Of a stretch of 64,000 nucleotides of DNA, positions 26,862 through 40,069 are shown piece after piece. Source of the stretch: Hypericum androsaemum (lineage: Eukaryota; Streptophyta; Magnoliopsida; Malpighiales; Hypericaceae). A program made the translations under genes and the position numbers. The notes under the pieces were generated by a model that was not told the origin of the DNA, ran no database searches, and worked only from the letters and a program-made list of their open reading frames with translations. The stretch spans positions 1,302,001 through 1,366,000 of the forward strand of contig OZ023185.1 in the NCBI GenBank assembly GCA_963995505.1, given 5' to 3'. Positions within the stretch are counted from its first letter, which is position 1. Each line of letters begins with the position of its first letter.

Positions 26862-29435
26862 TCAATCAGCTCTTAATCTGAGGACTTCCTTTGCTGTCCT
26901 TAACCTGAAATATGGCATGTCGGTCTGCAACAAAGTGGTAAACGGTGTTGAGCAAGATACAACAGCTGCTGATCGTTTACAAAAAAAATAATCTTTAAGC
27001 AAGTCTTACCTGACTGAAGCAAAGCCCAAGACCCCGGCTATAGAAGTCGGCGTACTTAATCATGAACATGCCACAGTCATACCTGTTAACAAGAAAGAGA
27101 AGCAACTTATTAGTTGTTTTCTTCAAATACTTGGATAATCTCTTTCCTGACTGCTGAAAAATTAAGTTTCCCAACAAAGACCAAATTTGCATGTAATGGT
27201 AACAAAGATGAAAGAACTATCGACAAGTTTCTTCCCTATCAGAAAGTTTGGTTCTACTGCATACCTATTTTCTTGTGATGGAAGGTCTTGAGGAAATTCT
27301 CTTTGCCAGTGGCTTACATCAATATCTTTTCTACACTTATCTTTCACTTCTTCAACATAATATTTGGCCTGGCGCAAATGAAAGATCCAAAGTGAGTTGC
27401 ATAAAATACAAGCAAATGTCCAAGCATTTAGTAAAGATGTTTCTAATTAGAGAGATGAGTCCTTTCGGAGCGGAAGACAGGCAAAGGAATAATACAATCT
27501 CCTCCCATGAGAATACATGACCTCCGCTGAAGATTTAGCAAATCGTTTATCAATCATTCACACTTCAGATGTAAGCATCTAGCTTTTTAACTTCAGAAAT
27601 AGTAAAATGCCAACTGTACCAGACTGTCCAGAACTGCCAAGTCTCGTCCTCCGAGGGAATCAAGATATTGGAATTTCTGGTCCTTCTTGTTAATTATTGC
27701 CAAACACCAATGTATCTCTTTGTGAACAGGGACAAATATCTGGGAAGAACATCAATAGAACTCGTAAGAAAGACAAAGAACTTGACTCCATGGGATACCC
27801 AGAAAAGCAAATGACTACCTTCTCACAGTCGACCAAAAAGTATCCCAACTTCTTCTCTGTGGTCCATCTTCTGATAGCTCTATAATTGTAGCCACCGGCC
27901 ATCAACTGGTGAGATTAATCCAGTAAAGCAAAGAAAGAAGAATGGATGAGTCCAAGAGTGAAAAGACAGAAGAGAGGAAATAAAAGCAAGAATGCGCAAA
28001 TGGTAAGACAATTAAGCTCCATAAAATGCTGGGACATGAACTAACTATATCAAGTGAGTGAGATTTGAAGTTAACATAATCAATTAAAGAAGCAAAACCC
28101 ATTCCCAACCTTTTTGTAGAAAAAGGTATTGAAGAAATGGCATTTAAGAAACTTCTGGGGTTCCCTCTTTTCCCTCTCTTTTAGCAACTCAAGGTAGACA
28201 TTAATAACCTGCAAGGAAAATGGCACAAACAGACCACGATATCACTACAGTAGAAAATCGTTATCAAACATAAATTCATCGAGAAAGTGTTAGGCTAAAA
28301 GATACCTCATCATTCAACCAGGCTCCTGGCTGGAGACAAAGCAGAGCTTTGCCAGTAATATCAATACAAGTATTTGCGTGAGAGACAAGTAACCTCCTTC
28401 TGCAGATGTTAAGCACCATTAAATGGATTCCCAAAACCATCCACATAGAGCATCAGCTGAGAAATTCATCAAGGCATACCTATTGCTAGGTGAGAATGCA
28501 CGCTTAATTTCCACCTCGTCCTCACTTGTGAGCGGGATAAAAGGCTCACGAGGTATTACCTAAGCAGCAACGAAACGACAATACTGATAATTCATCCCAC
28601 ACTGCAGCCTAATGACCTTGCCTCGAATACACACAAAAGTAAATACATAAAACCAAACAACAAATAACCTACTCACCGCGACAACTTCTTTGTCAGGCTT
28701 CCTTAGTGGCTTGGACAACCGGAGTGATCTCAACTTCTGCTCGTTCAACTCAATGTTGAAGCTCAACTCCCTCAACCGGGAGCTGCTCCTCCTCTCCGAC
28801 TGCTCCAACAACCTCCGATAAACCTCCAGATTATCAAAAGTTGCTCCCTGATAACCGTCACTCGATCCCAGCATCTTCCGACCATTATCCACCACCGCGC
28901 CATCCTCGTCAAGGGTAACCACCAACCTCTCATCCACGAACTTAACATCATTCCCACCGTTATCATCCTCGATCTCCTCCACACCCGAACCATCCGAGCC
29001 CGAGCCCGAGTCCGTCCCCTTCGTTAGGGGCAAATCCTCCGGCCCATTCCGATCCACATCCACGTCAACGACCTCGGGCACTTCATTATCCCCAACCGCA
29101 ACAAACCTAAGCGTGTCGATCGCTCTCTTCTTCGCTAAATCAAGCCTCCTACCCAACGAATTCCCCATCCTATCCTCACTAAAGCCCTCACGTTTAGGCT
29201 TCGCGAGCCCGAACCTCACCGCCCTGCAAGGCGCGTGGACCTCCCGCTTCAACTTCCTACCCGCGGAGCCCTCCGGGTAGCGCGATACCCTAGCGACGGT
29301 GCTGTTGGTGGACCCCGCCACTAGGGTTTGGCTAGGGTTTGAATGGGCCAACCGGGCTTTCTTCGACACGTGAAAGGAGTGATCCAAGGGGCTGTTTGGG
29401 TGCTCTCTCTCCGTGCAGCTCGCAAAAGCCCCCAT
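26862..29435 (-). CDS. ESD4: ESD4/ULP1-type SUMO protease, 492 aa, 9 exons
   Basis: Exons in reading order: 29435-28677, 28559-28480, 28399-28306, 28208-28110, 27905-27819, 27739-27620, 27368-27265, 27082-27010, 26924-26862; 1479 bases in frame. The N-terminal half (MGAFASC, VSRYPEG, REVHAPCRAVRFG, NLEVYRRLLEQ) is like Arabidopsis ESD4/ULP1A. The C48 protease domain starts near PREPFIPLTSEDEVEI. It has the GAWLNDEVINVYLELL motif and all catalytic residues: His in EIHWCLAI, Asp in YLDSL, Gln in LPSQEN and Cys in RYDCGMFM. It ends MPYFRLRTAKEVLRLRAD. Such enzymes mature SUMO and remove it from nuclear proteins; ESD4 sits at the nuclear rim and affects flowering time. Whether this is the ESD4 or the ULP1A orthologue cannot be settled here. 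Confidence 0.94.
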
Positions 29436-29649
29436 TTTAACCGGGTTAAAATGGTAATTTTAAGAGGGAATTAATTATTCACCATTGAATTGGAGAAAGA
29501 AATATTGTTTAGGTTAGGTGTCCCCGGATTTTCTGGGTTGATTTCGGAATCAGGGTTTATAGGAAGAAGAGAGAATTTCGGGATCGAAATTGAATCCTTG
29601 GGGCCTCGCGGGGAATTCTGTAAATTCTTGGGAGAAACGGTAAGGAGGA
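29436..29649. other. Upstream region of the SUMO protease gene
   Basis: This is the promoter and leader of the minus-strand gene. Beyond the start codon there is an AT-rich stretch and then sequence merging into the left end of a TIR element. No clear TATA box is visible. Confidence 0.45.
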
Positions 29650-29794
29650 GCGACTGGGTTTAAATTCAGTGGGGACATGAGTAATCCCACCGAAAGAGAT
29701 AGGGGTAATATTGAAAATACAATAATTAAAATAATTAAAAAAAATATCAGTAAAATAATACAATTTATGAAAATACGAGTATGGAAATATTGGT

Positions 29795-30110
29795 TTACAT
29801 TTTCTCGGATATTGGTTTCCATCTTCTATGCTATTGGTTTCATTCTGCTATGATATTGGTTTCATTCTACTATGATATTGGTTTCCATCTTCTATGTTAT
29901 TGATTTCTTCTACTATGACATTGGTTTTATTCTACTATGATATTGGTTTCATTCCACTGTGATATTGGTTTTCATCTTCTCCAATATTGGTATCCCATTA
30001 TAAGTGAAAATGTATACCATTTGAATGTATTGGTTTCATTCTTCTCGAATATTGGTATCATCGTTCTAGGATATTGGTATCATTCTACTTTAATATTGGT
30101 ATCATTCATC
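29795..30110 (+). repeat. Second array of the 22-bp minisatellite
   Basis: About 13 units, mostly 21-24 bp, with core GATATTGGTTT or ATATTGGTAT and a second half such as CATTCTACTAT or CCATCTTCTAT. The core matches the 17190-18325 array; the second halves differ. Confidence 0.88.
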
Positions 30111-30361
30111 TATGAATTTTTGCTAGAATTTTAAGCACTAAGTTCAAACAAACAACCAAACACCAACATAAAGTTCCAATCTTTAAATACCATATGAAAT
30201 CGATCAATCCAGCAATAATCAAAGTCGAAACAGCATATGGGTCATTTCTTTCGGACCAAATAATCAACGAAAAAGTGGTGAAAAAAATAAAAAAAAAAGA
30301 CTAAATAAAAGAGGGAATTAGACTTCAAGAAAAAGCCCAAATAATCAACGATTCAAGGGAT

Positions 30362-30681
30362 GGGGGGTGGATTTGGTGGGGACTGGGTTAGTCCCCAAAT
30401 ATGGGGACTAACTCAAACCAATATCACTACACATATAAACCAATATCACTTCACATGCAAACCAATATCACTTCATAAGTAAACCAGCGTCTTCTAAACC
30501 AATATTACTTCACATGCAAACCAATATCACTTCACATGCAAACCAATATCACTTCACATGCAAACCAATAACACCTGATAGGTTATTGACCATCAGATTT
30601 AAAGATAATCAAATCTGACGGCCCAAAATATAGTCCCCACCTATGGACAAATTTTCTTTAGTCCCCACTCAATCCGATCTC
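30362..30681. mobile_element. TIR element B, 320 bp, with 8-bp target duplication
   Basis: Perfect CAAGGGAT lies at 30354-30361 and 30682-30689. The left end reads GGATTTGGTGGGGACT; the right end, reverse-complemented, reads GGATTGAGTGGGGACT. The subterminal GTCCCCAAATATGGGGAC palindrome resembles the one near 18710 in element A. The interior is about 160 bases of the 22-bp minisatellite in reverse orientation (30415-30575). There is no coding capacity. Confidence 0.85.
30415..30575 (-). repeat. Third array of the 22-bp minisatellite, inside element B
   Basis: Seven to eight units read AACCAATATCACTTCACATG on the plus strand, so GATATTGGTTT is on the minus strand. Some units are identical, which points to recent amplification. 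Confidence 0.92.
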
Positions 30682-30955
30682 CAAGGGATGAGCTTGCCTT
30701 CCAGAAAAGGAGGGGGGGGGGGAGGGGTTTGTGTGGGTGCGGATGCGGGGAAGGAGTGGGGGTGGGGATTTTTTTTATTTATTATATAGGAAACTGGTGG
30801 AACCCTAATGAGTATGTTTGGATAAAAACTCGAAAATATCCCCAACAAATTCTGGCCATCAGATCTGTAAAAAAAGAATTTGATCAAATCTAAAGGCCCG
30901 TATTTAGTCCATACCATGGGGATGATTTTTATGTAGTCCCCCTGAATCCAAATCC

Positions 30956-31823
30956 GGACGGGGGAAGAAATCTTTTTAACCTTAATAAAAAGGGAGGAAA
31001 TCTTTTTATTTTATTTTTTTTCGGTTTTAAAATCTTTTTATTTTAACTAAGTAATAACCGGACGACAGCTGTTGGAGATTTCTTCGTGTTCTTCCGACCG
31101 ATGTAAGAAGATCCATTTATTTCGTTTCTCAAACATAATTTTGTTTATGAAACAATAATATTTCACTATTTCAAAAATGATTATGCGAATCCTTCTAAAA
31201 AAATGTATATGCGAAAATAAGTACATGGTTTTAATTTTTTTTCGCCGGAGAAAATGACCGGAGATTTAAGTTGATCAGAGCAAGAGTAACGAAGAAAAGA
31301 GATGATGAGATCACCGAGAGGCCTTAAAGTATAATAAAATCAAACACGAAAAATTTTGGCGTATATTTTGTAAACAGGAAAGACTTTTAAATATATTTAA
31401 GCAAACTTGAAGAACTTGAGAGTAATTTTCCACAAATGATTATGCAAAAATAAGTATATTCTGAAAATAAAACTCGCTATATGTGCTCAACAAACTTGCA
31501 ATAAAATAACACCTAGAAAAACAAATCAATTGTCCAACCAATTGAACAAGAATTTTTTTAAACAACTCAATTATTAATCATTTTAGCATTAAAATTCCTA
31601 ATAATGCTAAATATTCTCTAATTTTATTACAAAGTTATCTTAATTTCATCACGTTATAATTTAACAGAACTCTAATTATTATTTATTTTTATTTTTTGTT
31701 CAGTTAGATTTGGGCCAGCCGTCATTTACAAGGTATTTGCTTTGTTGCGATAACTTGACGAGTTCATCCTCCCAAGCTGGTGGAGCAGAGGATAGGGAAA
31801 ATTAACTCTGCTACTCTCCACCA
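30956..31823. other. Intergenic region downstream of the BTB gene
   Basis: Very AT-rich sequence, with no gene or clear repeat apart from simple A/T tracts. The last 100 bases are presumably the 3'UTR of the minus-strand BTB gene. Confidence 0.5.
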
Positions 31824-34800
31824 TCAAACAAGCTGCACAATGGCAGCTATCCTCAAGGTCCCGCATTGTAGAAGCTCGGGAAGTTCGTCGAATAGCAGAG
31901 CGCTGCGCCAACCCCATCCCTTGGGAGCTTTCGGTAACAGCGTTCCGCGTTGTTTGAAGCTCCCAAACACCAGAACCTCTCTCTTTGAAGGACAAATCAG
32001 CTGAAAAGAGAATGGAGAAACAAGAACGGGCAAATAAATAGTAGACGATGATGCTCAAATGTAATAGCCATTTTTGTTTACTTCATCGTACCTGATATCG
32101 CGCCTTCACCTTCTCCCTCGAATCTACAAACATGTGAACCTGAAACCAGAAGACTCGGAGATGTGAATTTGAGTTTCAGTATGTGTTGGGAGAGGGAATT
32201 CAGAAACAACGAAGAAAAGACCAAGAAAGCTATCCATCCTTTCTTAGCTCTACTGTTCCATCTCTCTCTGTTCTCTTATGGGTTAAGACTAACCTTTCTA
32301 AGGGAATCAGTTGGCTCTGCCTTCCTTCGATGAAGAAATAAGCCTGAAATATTGAAGAAGAGGTTCAGACTTGAAGTAACATGATCTGCCTACAACAAAA
32401 ACTATGGATACAAAAGCGTGCAATTTATAAGATATCTACCCAGCGTTCTGCGGCCTTGAGGGTCTTCGTCATTGAAGGCCTGAACGCTAACCTGAAAAAT
32501 GAGCGGTCATTATAGTTCGACTTAAATGAAAACACGGATAATTTGAAATGAAGATGTAGCAACCCAGGAAATTATTGGGAGGGGTATGCAAGAGATGGAT
32601 GGTTTATCAACCTTCCATAGAGAGCCAGCATAAAAGAAATCTGGGGAATGCTTGACTTGACCATCACCAAGCCTATGCACCTCAGCAAATTCAACGCTGT
32701 TTCAAAATAAACACCCAGCAGCAGCAATAAGACTTTGCAATTGCGAGAAATATGAGAAGGAAGAATTGAACCCACTGTCATCTAACCAAGATTAAATCCT
32801 AAAATGCAAGTAAAAAGCTCTGGATGAAATCATAGCTCACCCAAACCGGAAGGGGGGGAAGTGAGATATTGGCGTTTTCATATCCAGAGATATTGAGGAA
32901 CTATCTGTGCCCTCCCACTCAATTCCAACTGGACGATCTTGTGACTCCATCATTTGAACAGTGATCCCGCTGGAGGTTGGCATGGCAAATGATGCACCTG
33001 AAAGTTTGCCTTGTGAATCTGTCTCGTACACTCCCTCTACCTGCTCTGCATGGATACTCGTAGTATTATTCCCTCCCCGGCTTAACCCAACCAGAGCAGT
33101 CAGTCCATCTCCAGCTAAGTCTCCGCTGTGCTCTGTTCTGTTCTCTGAATCATCATTACCAATGGACTGTTGGCCAGTTCTGTTGCCCATACCAAACGGC
33201 ACTCGGGAAAATACAAACCGTGTAGGAGGCCAGTCATCTGTTGGCACAAATGCTGTTCCGCGTCCAATACCGGCAAGACCATCCGCCTGTCCCCTAACAT
33301 GCACTCGCACTGGCCTAAAGAGTTCATTTCTCTGACCTTGAGCGGCATCAGCAACATATCCATTTCCATTAGTCCCAGGAGAATTATAATGTTCATTCTC
33401 TTGGACATAATAATTTGTTCCCGGGGAATATCCAAAGGGCTGCCTGCATGTGCATTCCATGCTAGTGAAACAACAAGCGTTACATGTGTCTGCACCAATT
33501 TCCAGCACTCTCTGGCTCAAAAGCATCTACAAGATAGCAGTAGAAACGAAAAGCTTAGTACTTCTACCAGAGCCATTAAAATATGTATGGGGTTGAAAAA
33601 TTTTCTCTAAGAATAAAAAGGCAAAATGCCTATGAGGAGGCCAAAAGGATGCCCATCAGAGAATCTCGCAAAACCAACAATATAGTTCACTAAACACTGA
33701 ACGTTTTATGCCCCCAAGTTGGTGATCCAGAGAAAATCTATCAAGACTAGTGAAGAAACTTGTGATTCCCCGACGACCAAATCACGAAATTGATTGGTGA
33801 TGTAAAACAGGCTAAGGTTGACAGACATGGATTCTTCTTAAACTCTTTTCATATTCTGTTGCGTTATACGACTGCAGTCAGAAGAAAAGTAAAAAGGTGC
33901 TTTGAACAGACCTGTAACCAAAGACCATCATTCACAGCTTTTCCAGGAAATCCCAACCCCTCCAGCTGCTTTCTCGCATTTAAAAGCTCTTCAAAGGACA
34001 TATTGCAGTATAACAGAGAGCCCCCTTCGAATATGTTGATAAAAGTATCATAGTAATCTCTATGAATCCCACAGTTCCCTTTGGCAAAGCCTTTTACCTG
34101 TCTTCTTCCGACAGTTCTTCCACCCCACGAAAGTGTGGGCATCCCACATCTTCCCCAATCATTAAGCACAACTCTATCATTTAAAGGATCAATTGAAGTA
34201 TCGGGTCTTGACCGGTCACTTGCAAGCCAAGTGTTCATGTTTAGATGATATGAGTCACCTTCAGAAGGTCCCTCCATAGCCATTATTCTATTCACCTCAA
34301 GGCTACTTGTCGCACCATCAGTTTCCACTTCAACATATGAATACGGGCTCTTAGTCTCATTCATTTCTGAAAATGAGGTACCTGATGAGGAAGACTGCTC
34401 AACACTGCGAGAGCGTACAGGCTCCAAAGCTGGCACTGGGTGCAACACTTGATGCATCTGTTCTTCTTTGGAATCAGGAACACCTGTTGGGAAGCCGACC
34501 ACGGCATAAGCACAACTCAACAAGATGTTTCGTTGCAGCTCAGATTTGAATCTTTTGATAAGGCAGCTATACATGAAGTTTCTGCTTATTGCGTTAGAAA
34601 AATCAGAATGAATATGCATACCAACTTCAGAAATGGAACTGCTCTCTTCATTCTCTTCTGCCCTGGACAAGGAACCTTTTGCAAGAAGTGTGTACAATGC
34701 CAGTTCAAACCTGTCAAAATAAAAGCAGAAACCAAACATGGAGATCTTGCCAAAAGAAGGACTTCAGCGTATATCTTCTGCCACTCGAGGGCTATAAACA

Positions 34801-36425
34801 GATCTTACCGCTTCTCTTCACTAGGTACCCAAAGTTCATCAGAAGTTAGGAGCGCGAGCAGGGTTTGAGATGAAAGCTTTGGAAGTACCTATTAGACAGG
34901 GCAAAGTGCAGTTAAGGAGGAAGCCTAAAGTCTGAAGAATTAAAAAAAAAGCATGTGCAATGATCAAAAGCACAACAGATATTGAAACACGCACAGCTCC
35001 ATTTCTTTACCTCTTTCAGTTCCATAGCACCACTTTGGCAGAGGTAGCCCCAACAGGCATTTCTTACACGTTCTCCATGTCCGCCATAATCTTGACTCTC
35101 TGCAAACACCTGAGAACAAAGAAGACAGGTCAACATTCAGGAAGAGGACGCACATGATAAGTACTTAAAAAGTAGCAAATGATATGAGAGGAACCTGATA
35201 GGCAAGGAAGTTGGAAGTCCAGATTTCAGAGATAATATAGTCCGTGCATATTCTACACAAATCCTGCATGGAAATGTCAAATTACAGTGAATGAGTACAA
35301 GAAACTTAATTTCCAAATTGTAAAACACCAATTTGAGCCCCGTGATTTGCTGACGGACTTATAAAGGCACCTATCTACGCTTTACGCCCAACCATAGATG
35401 ATGGAACGAAGAAACAGAGTTCCATAACAACAAGCAAGGATCCAACTCTGATAAATCAACAGATAAAATGTGCGAAAAAAGAACACACAAATTTGAACTT
35501 TCAAGAAGATAACTTTTTTAATGAACAGTACTTTCAAAAGAGGCAAGCCTGCTTTTTGTTTATGCCAGATTCAGAAATGTGATACCTGAAGGTCGAGAAA
35601 AGAAGCAGCAGCCAAGATGCGAAATGCATTGTCATCATTAAGCTTAGGATGATGTCCATACAAGTATGCCAAAGCCATTGCAATTGCCTCCGTGTTGACG
35701 TTCTTATCATCGATATGGAGCGTCAGAACAGGCGATCCAGCCTCTTTCCAAGGGCCATGCAGCATGTTCCTGCCCCGCAACATCACACAGGCAAATTAAA
35801 TCACATGACACAACCTTCCTGAAAATAACAGATGAACAAGCATCCCTGATTGAGAAGCATCAAGTGCCATAACGGAAAACATTCCACAGCCCTCGGGCTC
35901 AAATCCTATCCATTAGGCATCCACAACGGAAGGTATTCGGAAAATTCGAATGCACGATCACGAGTGCGAGCGCGAACGCGAACGCTAAGTAAGACATTCC
36001 GGAAACTGGTCTGGTTCTACCAACTCCCTAGCAGCTAAAACCCTATAAGATTCGATCAGGTCCGGAACCACTAGAAGCACTAATCAGTGGCAATCCCGAG
36101 ATTATCTTAATCCCGAAGCAACGAAAACCTAAAACAGAAGGCCGGCACCTGAGCCACGTGGCATTAATTTATCACTTGGGACGATAACCGTTCAGGGAAG
36201 GGAAGGGAAGGGGAGGAACCTGAAGTAAGGGCTTCTGGAGAGGATGAGGCGGTGGAGGCGATAGGTGGACCCCATCGCCTGCACGACGACGTCGGAGAAG
36301 GCCCCCGCGTTGAACCCCTCCCCTTGTATGTGCTCGCACAGCGAGCTCAGGTTGCAGTCCGCCGCACTCATCTGCTCCCCGCCGTCGTTCTCCGACATCT
36401 TCGCCGGCGGGAATCGCGCCTCCAT
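31824..36425 (-). CDS. BTB/POZ-domain protein, 844 aa, 12 exons
   Basis: Exons in reading order: 36425-36220, 35769-35586, 35263-35195, 35109-35011, 34888-34809, 34710-33912, 33526-32841, 32696-32612, 32491-32440, 32343-32294, 32139-32092, 32000-31824; 2535 bases in frame. The BTB fold spans about residues 20-135 (FSDVVVQAMGSTYRLHRLIL, then NMLHGPWKEAGSPVLTLHID, then AMALAYLYGHHPKLN). A BACK-like helical segment follows (DLCRICTDYIISE to ELWVPSEEKRFELALYTLL). The long C-terminal half holds Ser-rich linkers and conserved blocks (VLNDWGRCGMPTLSWGGR; a Cys-rich CNACCFTSMECTC; WGWRSALLFDELPE). BTB proteins commonly bridge substrates to cullin-3 ubiquitin ligases; that role here is an inference. 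The overall layout recalls germ-cell-less-type BTB-BACK proteins, but I do not recognise a specific gene name. Confidence 0.9.
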
Positions 36426-38236
36426 CGCTTCGTCTTCCCGGCTGTTCGTTTTGTTTACGTAATTTAATTTTAATTTTAATTATTGGTGCCGTCAATCTTG
36501 ATAGTGGTTGACACAGGTATAGAAATATATGGGAGGTGAGTTAATAAGGGCGGGGGTACGGCGGTTTCCTGCGCGTGAGGTTCACCTCCGTCCGAGGCTG
36601 TGTGATTGTGGATGGAGGTCGGGTGGGGCCCAGTGAATCGGCGATCTTCCGGATTCACAATTATTGGTCCCTTGGAGGAAAATCTAATTGCGATACCGTA
36701 TAGATTTTTTTTTTTAGAATGATACCGTATAGATTGTGATGGTGTTGTTTGTTTATAGGCAAAATTTGTGTATGAAAAATATTGTTACACCAAGTATGCT
36801 CTTAGGCACAAAATTACTAAATGAAGTATGCTAATAACTATAAGAGTGTTATACTATAATCCATCTATAGTCTCCCTTTTTTTCAATCGGATCACCTCAT
36901 GCTGATAATAACTTTGAGAAAATCTGAGACTTCCAAACGGTAAGCATCTTTTTTCATTGTACTATTTATACCCCTATTCAATTCAATTGTATCCCTTCTA
37001 AAAAATTCAATTGTGGGTGTTGGGTTGGGTCTCCATCTCTTGGCCCTTTTCCTGTTTGGGATTGGTCTTTTTCAGAAGTCAACGGACCACTTGTGGCCTC
37101 CACATTTCCTGCCTGCGTTATGCAACTAATTCGTTTGCAAATAATTGATTATTAACCTCCCGGATTAATTGCTGATACGAATCCATTTCATTGCACGCTT
37201 TTAATGTTAAAATTTGTACAAATTTTGGTTTGATAGATTTTTTTTAAACGTGTTACAATTATCACTTGTTTATAATTCAAACGTGTTAAAATACATCTAC
37301 GAATTTAAATTTGATATATAAATTTTAAGGAATTTTTGTTGGCAATTAAAAATAAAATTGCCTAGTTGAAATTGAGAAGATAAGAACACTAAAACTCTCT
37401 TCTAATACTCACAACAGCTCGTTGGAGCTTTTCTTTTTGTTTTACAACTCCTTTTCTTAAACTCATTGTACATGATAATAGCTTATAAAGACATCTATTT
37501 ATACTAGTACTTAGTCGGTTACTATTAAGACAACTCATGACAACTAATAGATGTGTTCAATTTGAATAATTAACGGACGATAACTAATAGATATATCTAA
37601 AAATGAACAAGTAATCAACAGCTCATTATGACAACTAATAGATGTATTCAACTTGAACAAATAACCTTCAACTTGATAAATCTTGAACCTTCCATACAAA
37701 TTTAACTTCTAACAGTTTTACTAACCGAACAAGGTGGAATTAATTATACAAACGGGAAACTACTTGAGTTCTTGCGTTTTGAGTTCATACTTCATAGTTT
37801 TTTTTTGTTGGAAAGTTCATACTTCATAGTTCATACCACAAAAAGATTCCCACATCGCCAAAAAAAAAAAAAGATTCCCACGTCGCCAACCCACAACCAC
37901 AACTGTCCTACGCTACGCTCACAGCAAACGACGTCGTCCCTTTAGGAAAAAAAACACAAAGGGGGGAAGGAGGAGCGCAATTATCACCCGACCGTTGGAG
38001 AACTACCCGCTGACCTGGCGAAAACTTGGAAGGGGAAATCAACTTTTTTTACCGTTACGAAAGGGGTCCCAAACGGTCGAATTTCCGGCCTCCAGATCTA
38101 CTCTTAAAATTTGAACGCAGCCCAGAAAAGAGAAATCACAAACAACAATCCTCCAATTCTCTCCTCCTCTATTACCCACAAGCAAGCAAACAACCCTATC
38201 GCCTTCTCCCCTCCCCCCATCTAAGAAAGAGAAGAG
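36426..38236. other. Divergent promoter region between BTB and TOG genes
   Basis: The two genes point away from each other, so both promoters lie here. The centre (about 36700-37750) is AT-rich. A short direct repeat GACAACTAATAGATGT.TTCAA occurs at about 37540 and 37628. TTCCCAC.TCGCCAA is repeated at about 37847 and 37876. No gene or RNA is recognised. Confidence 0.5.
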
Positions 38237-39461
38237 ATGGCGCTGAGACCTATCGAGAATGCTCTTCCGGTAGCGCCACCGGAGAGGCTCAAGAAGCAAG
38301 CCAAAGTCTCGATTCTTCCACCCGGCGACAAGAAGCAGCCCGAACCCGGCGTGACCGATGAGAACAACGCTGACGCCTTCCCGACTTCGGCGGATCCAAC
38401 TGTTGATTACGTTTCCTCTCAGGATCTCAAGCCCTTGCCCGATCCCGAGTCCCAGATACAGGTGAATTATCATAAGCCATGCCCAAGGGCTCCATGACCC
38501 ATATGCTATAAGCGGCGGGTATTTGGTAATTTCAAGATCCTTATTTTTCGGTCTCACTGGGATTTATGTCTTCCATGTGAACTTTCAGGGTCTTGTTGAA
38601 GGCTTGGAATCAAAAGACTGGATAAAGGTTTGCGAGTCGCTGAACGAGGCAAGGCGGTTCGCGCTCTTCCATTCGTCCCTTCTGAAGCCTAATCTGTAAT
38701 GATCCCTACCCTTTAAAGATTGCAGGTTTTTTTGTGTTTGCAGCTTTGGGTATTTGCTAAAGGTGTGAGCTTTTTTTTTTTGTAGGGAGAAAGTGTTGGA
38801 GGTATTGGTCAAGGCCATCAAGAATCCAAGAAGTGCTCTGTGCAAGACCTCGATAATGGCTTCATCGGACATCTTCTCCGCCTTCGGGGACGAGTTGCTT
38901 GCATTGCCTACTGATGCATTCGACAGTTTGGTTATGCAGCTACTGCTAAAAGCATCTCAAGACAAGCGCTTTGTCTGCGAGGAGGCGGACAGGACGCTAG
39001 CTGCAATGGTGAAGGTCATGACTCCTCTGCCTCTGCTCTCTAAGCTCAAAGCATATGGTAGCCATTCCAACCACCGTATCCGGGCCAAAGCTGCCATCTC
39101 TATCTGCCATTCTGTCTCCAAGATGGTAATTCACTCGGGAGCCATCAGCTTGATTGAGATTAATCACCTTCGTCGAGGGGGATGGCGTTATATTAGTTGT
39201 TAACAGTATTATGATGCTGTCTTATTTCAGGAACTGGGAGAGATGGAACAGTTCGGGTTGGTTCCGTTAGTTCAAACGGCTGCAAAACTGTTAAACGACA
39301 GGCTGCCGGATGCAAGAGAGGCGGCGAGGCGTATGGTGAATCAGATATACCAGGCTTATACCGCGAAAGAAGAGGACAAGCAAGAGGCCTGGGAGACGTT
39401 TTGCCAGTCAAATTTACCACCCCTTGATGCTCAGTCACTGGTCAAGCTGACTTGTTCATAA
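38237..39461 (+). CDS. TOG/HEAT-repeat (CLASP-like) protein, 300 aa, 4 exons
   Basis: Exons: 38237-38461, 38589-38695, 38786-39125, 39231-39461; 903 bases in frame. About 75 N-terminal residues are Pro/Lys-rich and probably disordered (MALRPIENALPVAPPERLKK). The rest is a single array of amphipathic helices typical of a TOG or ARM/HEAT fold: LVEGLESKDWIKVCESLNEA, VLVKAIKNPRSALCKTSIMA, MQLLLKASQDKRFVCEEADR, and DAREAARRMVNQIYQAYTAK. The second and third helices resemble CLASP_N domains. TOG domains bind tubulin; with one such domain, a role as a small microtubule-associated or scaffold protein is an inference. No named gene is recognised. Start codon context GAGATGGCG is good. Confidence 0.9.
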
Positions 39462-40069
39462 GTTACTGTGGTGATAACACATTAATAGGTTTTATTACAG
39501 TTGTGAGCTTCTGGCTGCATTTCGTTTGTTTTCAGAGTGTTGCGTGATTTTAGTAGATTTGGAGTTGCGACTCCTCGCACTTTAGTGTGGTTTCAAAGTT
39601 CGAAAGCTTTTTAAAGGAGTTGCAGCAAAGAAATCAAGTTAACACATTTATTTCAAATAAGACGGTGACAAAGACATCGATTTTAATACTGCTTTGAGAC
39701 AATCATCATGTGAAAAAATCGAGTATATTTGTTTTAAATGAAAATGAAAGGGGAGACATCCAACCCAAGCTTTAAGATTCAGTAAATTTTCAACACTTAT
39801 AATAAAATTTGTCCATTACTCTGTCACTAAGCAGTGTGAAATTCTCAAACACATCTCTCAAACTTCCCAAACACACCCCTCAAACTCAAACGAAATCTAC
39901 CGGACCAAAAATTGCACAACAAAAAATGGGGTCGTGTGAGCACAACAATGTGCACGTGATTTCAACCCGTTGTGATGCCATGTCTTCAAATTCAAAAAAA
40001 AACTTAAGATTATGGGTTGATAGATTTTCAACACTTATAAATTTATCCACCAGTATTGACACTACGCAA
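39462..40069. other. Region downstream of the TOG gene
   Basis: Contains the TOG gene 3'UTR. At about 39690-39750 there is a diverged copy (CAATCATCATGTGAAAAAAT) of the repeat unit at 40680-40970. The phrase AGATTTTCAACACTTATAA recurs at 40023 and, in variant form, at 39787. No gene seen. Confidence 0.5.

Larger units (their letters stand above)
29650..30955. mobile_element. Probable TIR element C of the minisatellite-bearing family
   Basis: The left end near 29656 reads GGGTTTAAATTCAGTGGGGAC. The right end near 30950, reverse-complemented, reads GGATTTGGATTCAGGGGGAC. The right subterminal region contains GGCCATCAGATCTG and repeated GTCC blocks as in elements A and B. It would enclose the minisatellite 29795-30110 and element B. 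The 8-bp duplication expected at its borders was not found, so the limits are less certain. Confidence 0.5.

Noticed and set aside
30700..30770. G-run (GGGGGGGGG) region as a regulatory G-quadruplex
   Set aside because: It is simple low-complexity DNA in transposon sequence with no gene start nearby; no support for function.
38039..38557. A 172-codon minus-strand ORF over the start of the TOG gene
   Set aside because: The plus-strand gene has four consistent exons in frame; the antisense ORF includes its promoter and intron and shows no domain.
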